Source of the DNA: Thaumatotibia leucotreta
Taxonomy: Eukaryota > Arthropoda > Insecta > Lepidoptera > Tortricidae
Assembly (NCBI GenBank): GCA_025490895.1
Contig: JALPQI010001812.1
Coordinates: 54,451-118,450 of the forward strand
DNA length: 64,000 bases
Reading direction: 5' to 3'
Positions 40,542 to 52,673 of this stretch are shown one piece after another. The number at the start of each line of letters is the position of its first letter. The first letter of the stretch is position 1. The translations under genes and the position numbers were made by a program. The notes under the pieces were generated by a model. The model had not been told where the DNA came from and did no database searches. It worked only from the letters and a program-made list of their open reading frames with translations.

Positions 40542-41950
40542 TAAGAATCGGGCAAACGCACGTTTTGACAGTTCGACGTAAGCGGGGCGCGATGACAGTA
40601 ATGATAATGAATTGCCAAGTACGGCTATGTCAAGTTTTAGGAGTAATCATTCCTTGACAACTCATGGTACGGCTTCGGGACGAAACGTGCCCGCACCGCT
40701 CTTAAAACGCGCGTGTTTGAGCTATTAATCGCTTTTCGAATTAAACATAGACCGTGGAATTGCTACCAGCAATTTTTGGACCTAACGCCTCCGCTACCAA
40801 TTAAGCCATCGTTGTTCACCTGTATCATTTGTGGCAGTCAAGATTTCTACTGTTTTTAAATTCAACATACGTGGGGGACAGTCAACGATTTTATTCCACT
40901 ATCTGTACTAATTCTAGCCAATTTATCCTGTGAATATATTCAGTCAAACAATGCGGGTTTGCATTAGATCGCACAGCACCATCTCTTACTAACCGTTACA
41001 TTTTTATTCAATCATAAACCTTAATCCTATAACGAGATGTGCTATTATCCGAAGCGCTTGTAACCGTTAAATCACATTTTTCAATGCGATCCTGAGCTCT
41101 GAGGTTATACTAATAAGAACTACTATTTCAGAGCCTTGCACGGGTCACGGGTCGTGGTCGAGAACTGAGATACTGTTGCTACGGTACTGCTTGACATTAA
41201 CTTTGACAATTGTTTTACACTTTTATGTTTGATCCAGTTATGGAGAGATAGACACAGGCAATAAACCGCAGGAGACTAATTTTCGGAGCGATTTTTCTTA
41301 GGGCGCACTTTCCCACAGAATGCATAATAGAATCGATGAAAGATTATGAGGTCCTCCAATACATTTCCTGCAACACAGGACAATCTAGTTTATTATCTAA
41401 TATATCACTTTTTACTGTTACGTTGGATTACGTTTAAAAGTTCAATCAGCTCGAATGTTAATTATACCTAGTCCTCAAAACGTGTATTTAGTATTTTGGT
41501 TTTTTGGTAACTACAGAGACATTTTGCGTAGGTAACACTAGAGACGGTCAAAATCGTCGGTCAGAGTCAGAAAGTTGTCCGCCCATCTTTAATGCATACA
41601 TACTTCGTATTTCGAAACTCGTTCAACTAACCAGCACATCACAGCTCTGAAAATATAGTTTGTTATTATAGGTTTTTTATAAATATATAATTAAACCCTT
41701 ACTAATCCCACTATGTCCTCAAAGTTTTGAAGAGATTATACGACTCGACTTGATTAATATTCGAAGTGACATTGACGAAACGGAGAACTTGGAGTCGTTC
41801 CAGAAACGAGATGTCGTGCGAGTACGATTTCCTAGACAGCGTCTTTGACCCTTATCTTATCAAGGCAGAGGCGAATATTAGCTATACCTATTTTTCTTAA
41901 AACTTGAAAAACAATAGGGTGATAATTTTAAATGGGGATTGTAAAATCCG
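40542..41950. other. 1.4 kb with no gene or repeat recognised
   Basis: AACTCATGGTACGGCTTCG at about 40670 resembles the family-F end. Nothing else identified. Confidence 0.35.
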
Positions 41951-42268
41951 TAGCGTTGAAAATTTCCGGATTAAATCCCGTTTCTTTCCAAACAGCTCGT
42001 TTTTTTCCTGATTTTTTCGAAAAAAACAATGAAATTTTCCACTTTACTTTTTCAACTCTATACCAATGTAAATTAGGTCTAATTTTCACTTATACCAGGA
42101 GAACGCGATGTCACCGAGGAAAAGTCAATTGAAACAGATGGCAAGGAGTGACAGTGACAGTGACATTGATTGTTTCTGAAAAAATCCGATAAAAACGGAA
42201 AAAAACGAAGTTTTCATACGTTCCCGAAAAAAACATTTTGTTTTTTTTCCGACATTTCCAACGCTAAA
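41951..42268. repeat. Probable TIR element, TAGCGTTGRAAAT ends
   Basis: GTAGCGTTGAAAATTTCCGG at left and CCGACATTTCCAACGCTA at right; both halves have runs of TTTTTTCC or GGAAAAAA in inverted arrangement. No ORF beyond a 66-codon frame. Confidence 0.6.
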
Positions 42269-42984
42269 AATCAGCCCTAAACCCCACTTCAACGATCTCG
42301 AGTTTACTAACTAACACGGAGTTAACTGGTTATGTCCTTACATGTTTGGCACTACTTTTCGTTTAACCTCATGTTAGTGGCCCTAGCCGATATTGTGCAA
42401 GTTGGGTTACAAACTGATTATTAGATGTTCAATTAGGTATTGAATAAGTGCCACCTTAGTTAGCCGGAATTGCCAGAAGTTTCTTAAAAATTTGAAAGTA
42501 AAGTTAATTTCAACATTTGTGTCATTTGGAATTATGGACTACTTAGCTGTAGCAGCATCCTTGAAATTTGACATAACAACATATCAGAACAAAAATAATG
42601 TGTTCAAGTCTTTATCGTAGATAAGTATCATTGCTATTTATACTGCATGAAGTCAACTTGGAAACACAAGAAAAATATAATATGTAATCAACACAGTACA
42701 AGAAAGGAATCCTGTTTTATACCTGTCCCATTCTTTATCATGGTGACACGTGAGAATGACAACTGACAATGACAAGCGCGATCTTACTCATACGATTACG
42801 ATTATCTTATTCTCAGGAAACAAACAACAAAACAATTATTATTGAATGCTGTTTCTGTAAATTAAATTAAAAATCGAATGAACTGGCTGTGTCGGCGACA
42901 AGGCGACATTTCCCAAATGGCATTACGTTGTGTAATGAGTAATGACTCATACCGGGAGTGTATTTGATTTACTTCGATATAGTG
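42269..42984. other. No gene or repeat recognised
   Basis: AT-rich; no ORF of note. Confidence 0.35.
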
Positions 42985-43157
42985 AAATTATATTTAACGC
43001 GGGTTACTCACGGTTTTAAGTCGAAAAATGCTCGACATGTTTCGCTCCGTACATGAGGAGCTTCTTCAAGAGCCAGAGATGGCTGCGCAACGCATCGCAA
43101 TCGGCATGTCGAGCATTTTTCGACTTAAAAACGTAAAACCCGCGTGAAATATAATTT
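42985..43157. repeat. Palindromic MITE, AAGTCGAAAAATGCTCGAC
   Basis: GAAATTATATTTAACGCGGG, TTTTAAGTCGAAAAATGCTC and GACATG at left are mirrored at right; arms about 58 bases with several mismatches, centre contains AGCTTCTTCAAGAGCC. Confidence 0.88.
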
Positions 43158-44789
43158 TAGTATGAATGAGGCTCACGAGAGTTTTGTGTTTTTTAAAATA
43201 CGATATAGTGATCCTTAATCCTTAAAACATGCAAGATCCTTATTCAATTTGGTGTTTACATGAGAGTTGCCATTGATCGACTGACATACAAAAAGTAAAC
43301 AAACAGATTCATAGAACGGTTGCTACACAAATATAAATTTGACAAGGTTCTATCTACGGCCAGTATAGTGGCTCTTAGGAAAAGGTGTAATATATCACAT
43401 TAAACGTAATATCTTCATAATCCTTGCCGTCATCTTTGTAAAAAATTCTTTAAATCCGACCACCTTGACCTTACATAAATATTGTATGTAAATAACCTGA
43501 TAATCCGAATACATAATGCTGTCTAGCATATCCTCGGATGACTAAGGTTACCGCCGAATGGGTCAATCAGCAAACCATTTTGATTAAATGCATAACCAAG
43601 TCTTGAGGAACTAAACGTCCGCCTCATTGTATTTATTCAGAATGCCTCATTTGCATTTCCTGTCACTGGAAATAGAAATGACGCGGCAGGGCCCACGGGT
43701 ACGGAACGACAATGAAAGTTGAACTTTCTCAAGGTTACTTCAAGACAATGTTCGCTTTATTATAGACTATAAATAGGCTGGGTCCCGACCTGTAACCTAT
43801 TATAAGTCTCTGCCTTATATGTAGACTTAGGTGATTAAGGCTTACGGTGAAACGGAACTAAGTTTGCGTTCTTTGTCAAGCTCCATTATTTTACTTTAAG
43901 CATTGGAAGTTTATTTCTCAAGGGACTTTTAGGTTAGGATCGTTTTCTTTTTTCTCCTTAGTCAAACGATTGGCCATTCAACCAAATGCGGTCGCAATCG
44001 TGACCACAAGTCTTCAACCGGTTTCATCAGCTGCATGATAATTGATAAGCGTAATTTATCTGTGACCTTGGTGACCCTCTATCCCTTTTGATAGACACCA
44101 TCCATCCACTGATTGATCTCGTGACCATCGTAGCAGGGGGTACCATCGTCATCTGACAAGGTAATACCCATTGTAAAAGGATCACGAATGTTCAGTTATG
44201 TCTGTTTGCACTATCACTTCAGCCGTAAGATTTTACAATCCTTTTTATTCAGCTATTCCAATACCTCTTATGAAGGAGACATTTTTACATTGACTAGGCG
44301 CTTACAAGCCGACATTTTTACTTGAAAACCTCATCCTCATTCTGGATGTGGTGGCATTATCCAAAAAAATGCACACAAATGTCACGTTCCGCTCCGCCTC
44401 ACCTAGCTAACGGAAAACGACCGTTATTATAAATTTTGCGAGCGTTTTGAACAGCTATCGTCGAATCTCGTAGTAGTTTTCCCATTTCGTCAAATATCGA
44501 GATAAAACGAAAGAGTGTATTTTACTATTAAATCTTACAGTAGTATTTAGCCGCTCGGCTACTACGCTCTCACAATCGATAGCAATTTACATATTTATGG
44601 GATCGAGTGATTAATTGGTTTCTTATTTATAAAGTGGGTAATAGTAGTGTAGTGTTTCATCATGGTTCGTGATTTGTCCTTTAATCGGATCGACACAATG
44701 ATAATCAGTTGTTTTTCTTGAATTTTATTGCTCTTATTAGAGTTCCGTAAGTGTAATATAAGCAAGTAACGATTCATCAGCAACTTTTG
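43158..44789. other. 1.6 kb with no gene or repeat recognised
   Basis: Single-copy-looking sequence; no ORF above about 60 codons. Confidence 0.4.
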
Positions 44790-44985
44790 TCATGGTAGAA
44801 TGCTAACCCGATCCCATGGCACCTCCACTAACGGAAAAGTGGGTGACGCCGCAGGGGTTTTTAGTGGGTATTCTCCTCTGTGGGTGAGTCCCACATACCA
44901 CCTCCATATGGGCCATAGGCCACCTCTGAGTCCGGGGGTGGATGCGTAGAAGCATTCTCCCCTGCGAAAAAAAAGTAACTATAAG
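44790..44985 (+). repeat. Probable non-LTR retroposon 3' end with A-tail
   Basis: GC-richer block with GAAAAGTGGGTGACGCCGCA, GTGGGTATTCTCCTCTGTGG, CACATACCACCTCCATATGG and GGCCACCTCTGAGTCCGGGG, ending GCGAAAAAAAAG. I recall similar 3' ends in Lepidoptera but cannot name the family. Confidence 0.5.
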
Positions 44986-45427
44986 CAGTTACCATTGCCT
45001 ACGGACGCCTGTAACTCCAGCTAGAGGTGCGCTATGATGCGCACTGCCGACCTTCACCTCTACAGTCGAAGGTTTTTCTCCGTAACTTTACTATGGAAGT
45101 TGATAGCCCTAAACCGAATCCATCGATGACTATTGATCTGATATTAGAAAACTTTTTTGCTTTTTTACTTAAAACAAATGAGTCTTAATCAGCCAATTGT
45201 TCAATGACAATTTCACATCAAAATTCTATTCGTTAAACTTAGGTTTAAAGAACCGTCAGCCAGAAGCCATTCCTCATTTTTTAGGCCCAACATTGTGCTA
45301 GACAGCCGTGTTTATTAGGGTATAATTAACCAACTATGGACGTTCACCCGTAGTCAGTCAGTATGTTAATTTAATGATTAATAAATGACTTTCGGTCATA
45401 ACAATCCTATTATTGTTTGATTTGACT
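44986..45427. other. No gene or repeat recognised
   Basis: Nothing identified. Confidence 0.35.
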
Positions 45428-45640
45428 GACGACCTCTGTAGACTAGTTGGTAGTGACCCTGCCTACGAAGCAGGCGGCCCTGTGAGTGAATCCTTGTAAG
45501 GGCATGGCAGCTATTTGTTTGATGAGCACGGATATTTGTTCCTAATCCTTAGGTGTGTTGTATGTTTTGTGTATCATCGTATCCATTAGTGTTACTATTT
45601 AGGTATGAGTTTTTTTGCGTATTCTTGACAGCATCATTTC
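45428..45640 (+). repeat. tRNA-derived SINE, lepidopteran type
   Basis: GACGACCTCTGTAGACTAGT with TGGTAGTGACCCTGCCTACG resembles a tRNA 5' half with an A box; GCGGCCCTGTGAGTGAATCC is a decayed B box region. The body AGCTATTTGTTTGATGAGCA and CGGATATTTGTTCCTAA is one I associate with lepidopteran SINEs. The B box decay means it is unlikely to be transcribed now. Confidence 0.72.
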
Positions 45641-45765
45641 CTAATATGATTGATTGTTACGTTTTGGATTTTTTTCTTTAGCCCTTCTCAGTCTACTTCT
45701 AAAGTCTAAAGTTAGTCCTGCCAGGTCTTCGTTCAATAAGTTTTCTAAGAATGATGTCTGATCTG

Positions 45766-46031
45766 AAGGCTTAATGCGAGATTCGAAAAATAAAAATCTT
45801 CTTGAAGTCTATGTCACTCCAATGTTCTCAATCTTCTTCATTTCGTTGTGACTGATGCTTAAAAATTTACGATTTTCGATGTTCGGGCTAGGCCTATTAA
45901 GGCTTAATGCGAGATTAGAAAAATAAAAATCTTCTTGAAGTCTATGTCACTCCAATGTTTTCAATCTTCTTCATTTCGTTGTGACTGATGCTTAAAAATT
46001 TACGATTTTCGATGTTCGGGCTAGGCCTATT
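45766..46031. repeat. 133-base tandem duplication
   Basis: Two units, 45766-45898 and 45899-46031, beginning AAGGCTTAATGCGAGATT and ending GGGCTAGGCCTATT, with two differences noticed (TTCGAAA/TTAGAAA, TTCTCAA/TTTTCAA). The unit contains TATGTCACTCCAATG and is itself a diverged MITE of the CACTCCAACGAAGG type. Confidence 0.92.
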
Positions 46032-46040
46032 CAGTTCGTA

Positions 46041-46166
46041 GTATAGATGCCAATCGCTAACGCTCAGTAACGTATCGTAGGTTTCTCTCTGTGTCACTCT
46101 CATCAGTCATCTTATTAGTGCCTTTCCTTCGCGACTGAGCGTTAGTGATTAGCATCTTGGCTACGC
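46041..46166. repeat. MITE, GCCAATCGCTAACGC family, copy 2
   Basis: GATGCCAATCGCTAACGCTC and GAGCGTTAGTGATTAGCATC with extensions; arms about 24 bases. Both arms carry GATG(C) where copy 1 has AGTTG(C). Confidence 0.78.
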
Positions 46167-46594
46167 CCCAGATAACTCCCCCACCCACTACCCAGATGGA
46201 TTTCCAAATTATAAAAATGTACCTGCGCAATTCCCATAAAAAAATACTTTTGGATCACGTCTTCGATACCTATTGATAAAAATTGATAAGCTGGTAGAGT
46301 TAATCATGCTGAGCAAGATCCACCGCATTTCCCAAAATGTTAAAATGTTTGTATGAGACGTTCCTTTTTTGTTACCAAAAATGTGTAGGAATCTGGTCCA
46401 AATATACAAATGCCGTTAGAACACCCTTGGAATGCTGACTCTACCAGGCTACCAATTCTTAACAATATCGAATCGAACACGTGATCCAAATGTACAAACT
46501 TTTTGATAAATGCTTACTTATTGAACTGACGGGTGTCCGGATTTATTTTGTACATGCTATGGTATCAACATTATCTTATCACCAAACAAAAAAT

Positions 46595-46680
46595 TAAAAA
46601 CCGACTTCATCCGTTTTCGCCAAGATCTCATCATCAGACCCCGTCTTGTTGTCAATGGGACCAACTATAACCCACCAAAA
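46595..46680 (-). repeat. Fragment of the ACCGACTTCAA repeat
   Basis: TTAAAAACCGACTTCATCCG and CGCCAAGATCTCATCATCAG. Confidence 0.65.
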
Positions 46681-46960
46681 AATTGCCGAGTCACATAAAC
46701 TTGCATAAAATAGTTAACGCAACAAAGCGATTGCATCTCGCATTTCCTCCGCCACGTGGGAATTGACTTTGACCCCCATTCGTTATCTTCGTGCTTTATT
46801 AACATAGCGCTTTGTTTAGTGTCGGACCCGCGAATATGGCTCGACTTACCCTATTGCCGTGTGATCCTATTGTTATCGAGAAAGAATGAGTCGAACGCTG
46901 AAGGAGACATGTTAAGATTGTTAAGATCTTTGATTATAATATGTACGTACTATTTGGAAT

Positions 46961-47063
46961 GTACAGACACCATCAGAAATTTCGTAGCGTCCGGAGTGTT
47001 CAAAATATCTGAACACGCCTTTATTGCCAACCCACGCTACGATATATCTGATGGCGACTGTAC
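46961..47063. repeat. MITE, GTACAGTCGCCATCAGA family
   Basis: GTACAGACACCATCAGAAAT at left and GATATATCTGATGGCGACTG plus TAC at right, about 28-base TIRs with several mismatches; interior AATATCTGAACACGCC is shared with 1-57. Confidence 0.82.
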
Positions 47064-49196
47064 TATCAACTGTTACTGTTAAAGTTTCTTTTGAGCGTTC
47101 GACTCGGTTGGAATAACACCTTGACACTACGAATACATTGTGAATAGTGTGAATTATCTGATATGGACTATTTTGGATAGTGATGGAGTGGGCAAAATTG
47201 GCAGTTACGCAGATCCTCCTACGATGCCTGCAGCCATATTAGCGCACTCGTCGTCTTTTTTTAGTGCTAATATAAGTTTTATAATATATAATATCGACTC
47301 CCATTTAGTTTGTGAAAATACTATCTGATCAGCAATCTTATCCTGTATTACTTACCGGAAACATCAAAAATTTGGAACTGATAATGACGACACCTTATCT
47401 ATGTGTTGTTTGATTTATAAATTATTATATTTAGTGCAGTTCTTTTGCACCATTCGTGAATGTTATTGTGTATGTCACGAATATCATCCAGTTCACTGTG
47501 TTGGCGTTAGTACAGAATATCTACCGATTTTACATCAGTTTCGTCTTGTTTATAGAAAATCTCCAATGGCTACAAATTCGCGCCTTACTTTGCAGGACTA
47601 TAAAATCCTGCAAACCGTTTTTATTACATAGAAAGTATCAGAATCGCTGACGCGATACCTTTCCATTTCTACGTAGCTGTAGGACTAGTTGTATGGAGGC
47701 GTCAGGCTCAAACCCATACATCAACTATTGTCTTCAACTTTCTCCGTGGACGCACACAATACTATGAGGTGAAATCGGTACAATTGCTTTGCCGAACTGA
47801 TACGGATGACCTCGTATTGGGTGATTCACGAGGTCGAATTTCTTCGTTAAGTATGATTAATACTCTAATACGCTTCGGGCGGGCGGGCGGCGCGTTCTTA
47901 CAAAATGTCGCGGGAAAAAATGAATATCAGCGAAAGCTCACAATAAAATTTTCTAATCACAAAGGCTTTACATGTTTATAATAATTCTGAAAGCTTGGTA
48001 ATGTATTTGGTTATTACTGGAGGCTTTTGTAGTTAGTTCCTCCTCCTATTATAATGTCGTACTTGAGTGTTGACAACTTGATGTAGATTTAACGCGTTTT
48101 AAGACTGATAATAAGATGTTAATAATAATGAGAAGTCTACGATTTTTTTCTGAACATATCGGCCCAGCCATTTTTGAACAATTACAAATCCGTACACTGA
48201 GCATAGCCCGACATCCTCTTGGTGCGTTTTTTAAAAGCGGAGTACATAGTACGGCCTCTTTTATTTGCAGCTAACTGTAAAACATTAGACTTATCGATTA
48301 CGTGAATATGAGCCAGAGTACCGGTGATTTGTATTATCAGTCTGACAGCACTAACGTAACTTGGACAATACCGTTCTCTTATGTCAGCTGTGTGACAAAC
48401 CTGCAGTGAAACCTCAGCGAAAGTGTTTACGCAATGCACCCGATGCTAATCATTGAATCGGTGCAAATTGTACCTTCATGTCATTGTTGCCCTGCAATAC
48501 AGTGCAGTTTCCTTTGGCAGGACCTTTACAATTATGCATTACTTCAGTGTCAAGCACGCTCGTATTTAACTAATGTGATAGGACAAGCTCCAACCGAAAT
48601 TGTGTTTTCAAACTTACTCGTAATTCATCAAATCATCATTTTATAGTGTTCTAAGTCAGACACGCTCGCAAATTACTTCGCTCTATTGCATGCATAAATT
48701 TGTATGTCAACTCATTAATAACCGATCTACCTTTGCAATTTGCATCAATTTACCTCGCGAATTGATTTCTTTCGTCACGAAAGTTTTTTCCTCGAAAGCG
48801 GTTAGCAGATCAAGTTTATGAGATTGCATTTTTTTATACTGCGTCGGTCGTAAAGAAGCAGTGTCCGCAGACTATAAGCGCCTGCAACTCGAAGGGATTC
48901 TAAACCTTTCAAAACTTAGAACTCCTGTTTTGAAGAACCTTATTTGGTTTTCCCTGAGAAAGACTACGTCAGGGGTATACTCGGGAGGTATTTGCTTGCT
49001 TTTGAGGTATTAAAATACTCGTTTATCGATGACGATGCTGAAATATCTGATTTTAGATCACGATCACGGAAGGTGATCGATGAGAATTTCTAACGAAAAA
49101 GAATTCAGTGTCCCTGTTATTAATACAAATCCTAATTTAGAATATAATAGAAATAGAATACATGTTTATTGCAAACACCTTTCAATCAGCACTATA
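47064..49196. other. 2.1 kb without a supported gene
   Basis: ORFs of 60-85 codons (for example 47401-47631 forward and 48182-48439 reverse) lack recognisable domains. No repeats noticed. Confidence 0.4.
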
Positions 49197-49288
49197 TTAG
49201 CAGCAGCTAAATAAAGGAACATAACCCAGCACAAAAAACATTGACGCTGCTGTAGTTGCTGCAATCGGACGCCATTCACCAAAATGCT
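49197..49288 (-). pseudogene. Possible single exon of a membrane transporter
   Basis: On the reverse strand a pyrimidine-rich tract and CAG (49289-49291) precede a frame reading HFGEWRPIAATTAASMFFVL then GYVPLFSCC-stop. The G-x-W-R followed by a hydrophobic helix is reminiscent of major facilitator (organic-cation-transporter-like) proteins. No donor site or other exons were found, and the frame ends in a stop, so if real it is probably a relic. Confidence 0.2.
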
Positions 49289-49723
49289 CTGACAAACATA
49301 AACAAAAAAATGATTTTGATTTTGAAATATGCAACAGCGGTCTTCCGTGAAGACCGTGAATCCCGGTGGAAGAAAACAGACACCAGACACAGACAGAACA
49401 ACTAGTTTGTATTTCCATCACAATCCTCGTCAAAGACAGTGACGTGATCGTAAATCATCACCGATTTCCTGTCGTTACGCAACCGTCTCGGCGTCGTGTC
49501 GGACGCGCACCGCTAGAGAGCGCGCGAAAGTCGGCCACCTAACTGGGCTATTGGGTGACTTGTACGCACGTCCAGTTAGGACCGAAAATCGACCCTCGTA
49601 CATCAATCGATTCATATCAGCCTTTATTGCTTCAATTAGTCACAAAAGATTGAAATATTTGAGATAAACGGTAGTTTGTAAGCCCCCGACTATGCGTCAT
49701 CAGCACAAAGGAGGCGAGCAAAG
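49289..49723. other. No gene recognised; small GC-rich patch
   Basis: CGTCTCGGCGTCGTGTCGGA and GAGAGCGCGCGAAAGTCGG at 49485-49540 form a GC-rich island in AT-rich DNA. CCTAACTGG and CCAGTTAGG nearby are inverted. Purpose unknown. Confidence 0.35.
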
Positions 49724-49870
49724 TATTATCAAACCGCGATCAGAAGTAAATTTAAAAGTACTGTTGACACAACAGTGTATATTGTGTATAAGTCAATCTA
49801 GGATACAATTATTCATAGTTATATTCATATATTAATTGTTTGAGTCCAGAGACTTACAGACAATAGATTA

Positions 49871-51480
49871 CACTGAAAAAAATATTTAACTGAACTACTT
49901 TGGCTATTTCATCATTAACCATAATTCGGTATGGCGTTACTAAAGTTAATTTCTATTAACAAACAGGTTTGCGTATTAAAAACCAAACGGATAATGTTAT
50001 TCTAAGTTGGGCTATTCGTAAATAAAAGCTTGTATACGTCTTACATTAAAACAGTAAACAAATTCAAGTGTTCACATGTAAATAAACCGCTTGGTCTAAT
50101 TTAAGAGTAAGCATTGACAATATGCAACAAAAACCAAGACCTAGCTTCTAACAAAGACGATGTTATTATCCATAACATAAAATTGTTTAGATTTAACTCA
50201 ACAATGATTTGCTATTTTAATACATATTTTTGTTACATATAACCCGTTTTGTCTAGTAGAGTAAAACCAAATACGGGTTTGCTACTCTAGCAGACTATTC
50301 GCTTTATCTAACCAAATAAAATACAATGTGTAACCAAACGTACTTCATTATATAGACAATACTTAGCATAGAAATAACCAAACGCTTTTTTTGCGTTGCC
50401 AAATAATTTTAATTTCTTCATTTTCCTTGTCATCCAAGAGACTCTGAAGCTAATGTATCAAGCAAAATAATGGAATTACTCGTAAAATAATTTAGAAAAA
50501 TATTTTTTTTTTACAAAGATACTCTGTGCAACGAAAACCTATAAAGTGATGCAAAAAGTACTTTTGCTCGCGATTGTATTATTGATTGATTGATTATTTT
50601 GATTACTATACCGTTCGTATAGATTACTATGAATGTTTCTATTATTTTAATGTTTCTATCATTACAATTAATAAAGTTAATTAAAATAAATGTTTCTTTT
50701 TTTGCTCGTTTAGTATTACTTCTTTTTGGGTAATCATCGATGTGGCTTACGTATACACCCTACTTGTAGTTAAATGAGTTGTAAATAGGGCTCACTGCCT
50801 GTATAAAATGCAGTACGTCTCATCACCCAGGGGATAAGAAAGGTGACGATGAGACGTACTGGATTTTATACAGGCAGTGAGCCCTATTTACAACTCATTT
50901 GATATTTGTCTGTATATGAACCACGTATTTTTGGCATGTATAACCTATTCATTTGGTTAGAAGTAGGCAAACTATTTGGTCAAAATAATTAAACATTTGG
51001 CTGTATATGAACAACGTATTTTTGTCGTGTATAACCTATTCGTTTGGTTACATGCACGCAAATAATTTGGTTAAATATAATGAAACAAATTGCTTAAAAT
51101 AATACTCTAAATTGGTTATAGGTAACAAAAAAGTTATGTTAAACATTACTGAGCCAGTTGGTTTAGGCGTAGCAGAAAATTTGATTAAAGTAAGTTGTGA
51201 ATTCAGTAAGATTTTGACAAACAGTAAATTTGTTATCAACATACAGCACGTCTACAATAACTGAATTGTAAACTAAATATAACCGAAGTTATGGTAATAT
51301 ACAACAGACAGTTTTCACACGATATAACTAATATTGTTTAGCAATACACAACATCAATTGTTTAGTAGAAAATTAACCGAACTGATTTTGGTAAGATATT
51401 GCCTTACTTCGCTCGTCACTTTTTTTAAGTTACAGGTTGACGAAAGTTCGGTTACCATTAACAAATTATTTTTTTCAGTG
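49871..51480. repeat. Inner 1.6-kb TA-flanked element with ACCAAA iterations
   Basis: CACTGAAAAAAATA at 49871 and TATTTTTTTCAGTG-like end at 51480 (CACTGAAAAAAATAATTT read inwards), each flanked by TA. The left half has AACCAAA or close variants repeatedly on the forward strand (about 49980, 50265, 50310, 50332, 50377); the right half has TTTGGTT (about 50950, 50977, 51043, 51066, 51113). No ORF above about 64 codons. Confidence 0.78.
50772..50900. repeat. Innermost palindromic MITE, AAATGAGTTGTAAATAGGG
   Basis: Arms of 53 bases, almost perfect: AAATGAGTTGTAAATAGGGC..CAGTACGTCTCATC and complement, around a ~23-base centre. Sits close to the middle of the 49871-51480 element. Confidence 0.93.
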
Positions 51481-51586
51481 TAATTAATCACTCAATACAT
51501 GTATAAACAACTCCTTTCTTGATAAATATTGTGTCATTTGTTGTATCAACAGTACTTTCTTTACTTCTGATCGCGGTTTGATAATA

Positions 51587-51903
51587 CCAACCTACTCGAT
51601 TAACAAGAACAGCCTGACCTCGATATTCGAAACAACTATGTGTAGTTGGGAATGACCTAATATCCTGGATTTCTTAGGCCTATGTGCACAATGTAGGGTC
51701 AACCAACTAACTATCCCGGAATTCGCGAGGTTATTTATTAATTGGTTCAGTCTATACATTTTTGACACTTCTAATCTAACGGGTTAACCTCGGGTTAGCG
51801 ACCCAATCCAAGACTTTACAAGTGGGTGGTAGTTGCCTGCGCATGGAATGATTTGATGTCATTAAACAGAATCATTGTATGCGCTCTCTTCAATACCTCT
51901 GTT
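51587..51903. other. No gene or repeat recognised
   Basis: Short spacer; GGGTTAACCTCGGGTTAGCG at about 51780 is a small direct repeat. Confidence 0.35.
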
Positions 51904-52508
51904 AATAAAATTAAAGAAAAAAAAACCTTTTTAAAAACAAGCTTTTATTATTTGCTTATAAAATGAACTAAAAAGTTAAAAATAAATTAACTCTAAAAAG
52001 AAATATAACACTTTGTAACTTGATTGTAACCTTTAACGACAGATAAGCGTCTTCGTCTAGGACAAAATAATTCCATATTGTACAAATTTATTTAATTTTA
52101 ACACTAAAACTTTTCACCATACATAATTATTCAATCTCGTCCCCCCTCTTTATCATAGTCCCCATTTATAAATGAAAGCGTGTTACATTGTGATAGCTTG
52201 AGGAAAATGTTGTGTTGTATTAAATGTAACACGCTTTCATTTATAAATGGGGACTATGATAAAGAGGGGGGACGAGATTGAATAATTATGTATGGTGAAA
52301 AGTTTTAGTGTTAAAATTAAATAAATTTGTACAATATGGAATTATTTTGTCCTAGACGAAGACGCTTATCTGTCGTTAAAGGTTACAATCAAGTTACAAA
52401 GTGTTATATTTCTTTTTAGAGTTAATTTATTTTTAACTTTTTAGTTCATTTTATAAGCAAATAATAAAAGCTTGTTTTTAAAAAGGTTTTTTTTTCTTTA
52501 ATTTTATT
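51904..52508. repeat. Perfect 286-bp inverted repeat with 33-base spacer
   Basis: Arms 51904-52189 and 52223-52508 read as exact complements along their whole length by base-by-base comparison, including 9-base A and 6-base C runs. Outer ends start AATAAAATTAAAG; inner ends finish CGTGTTACATT. No ORF. It lies 165 bases beyond the stop codon of the Helitron helicase remnant (reverse strand), so it may be the 3' part of that element duplicated head-to-head, a hairpin-RNA locus, or an assembly fold-back. Confidence 0.95.
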
Positions 52509-52673
52509 TTCAACTTTTTATTACTTCTATTTTTAATTCGAGATTTACTACGACGTAGTTCGCAGCGCGCAGCAGCGTTATTCCGTTATGAAGTCCGTAG
52601 TTCGTTCACATGATATGTAATATGTACTGTACTGATTTAAATATCAATAATGTTGAAATTATGTAATCACTTG

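Larger units (their letters stand above)
49724..51586. repeat. Outer TIR element of a threefold nest
   Basis: TATTATCAAACCGCGATCAG at left and CTGATCGCGGTTTGATAATA at right continue as AGTAAA..AAGTACTGTTGA and its complement; TIRs about 50 bases. Without its insert (49871-51480) it would be about 250 bp. TA at the extreme ends may be the target duplication. Confidence 0.88.

Noticed and set aside
48182..48439. 85-codon reverse ORF
   Set aside because: Composition looks moderately protein-like, but no motif, splice context or homologous family was recognised.
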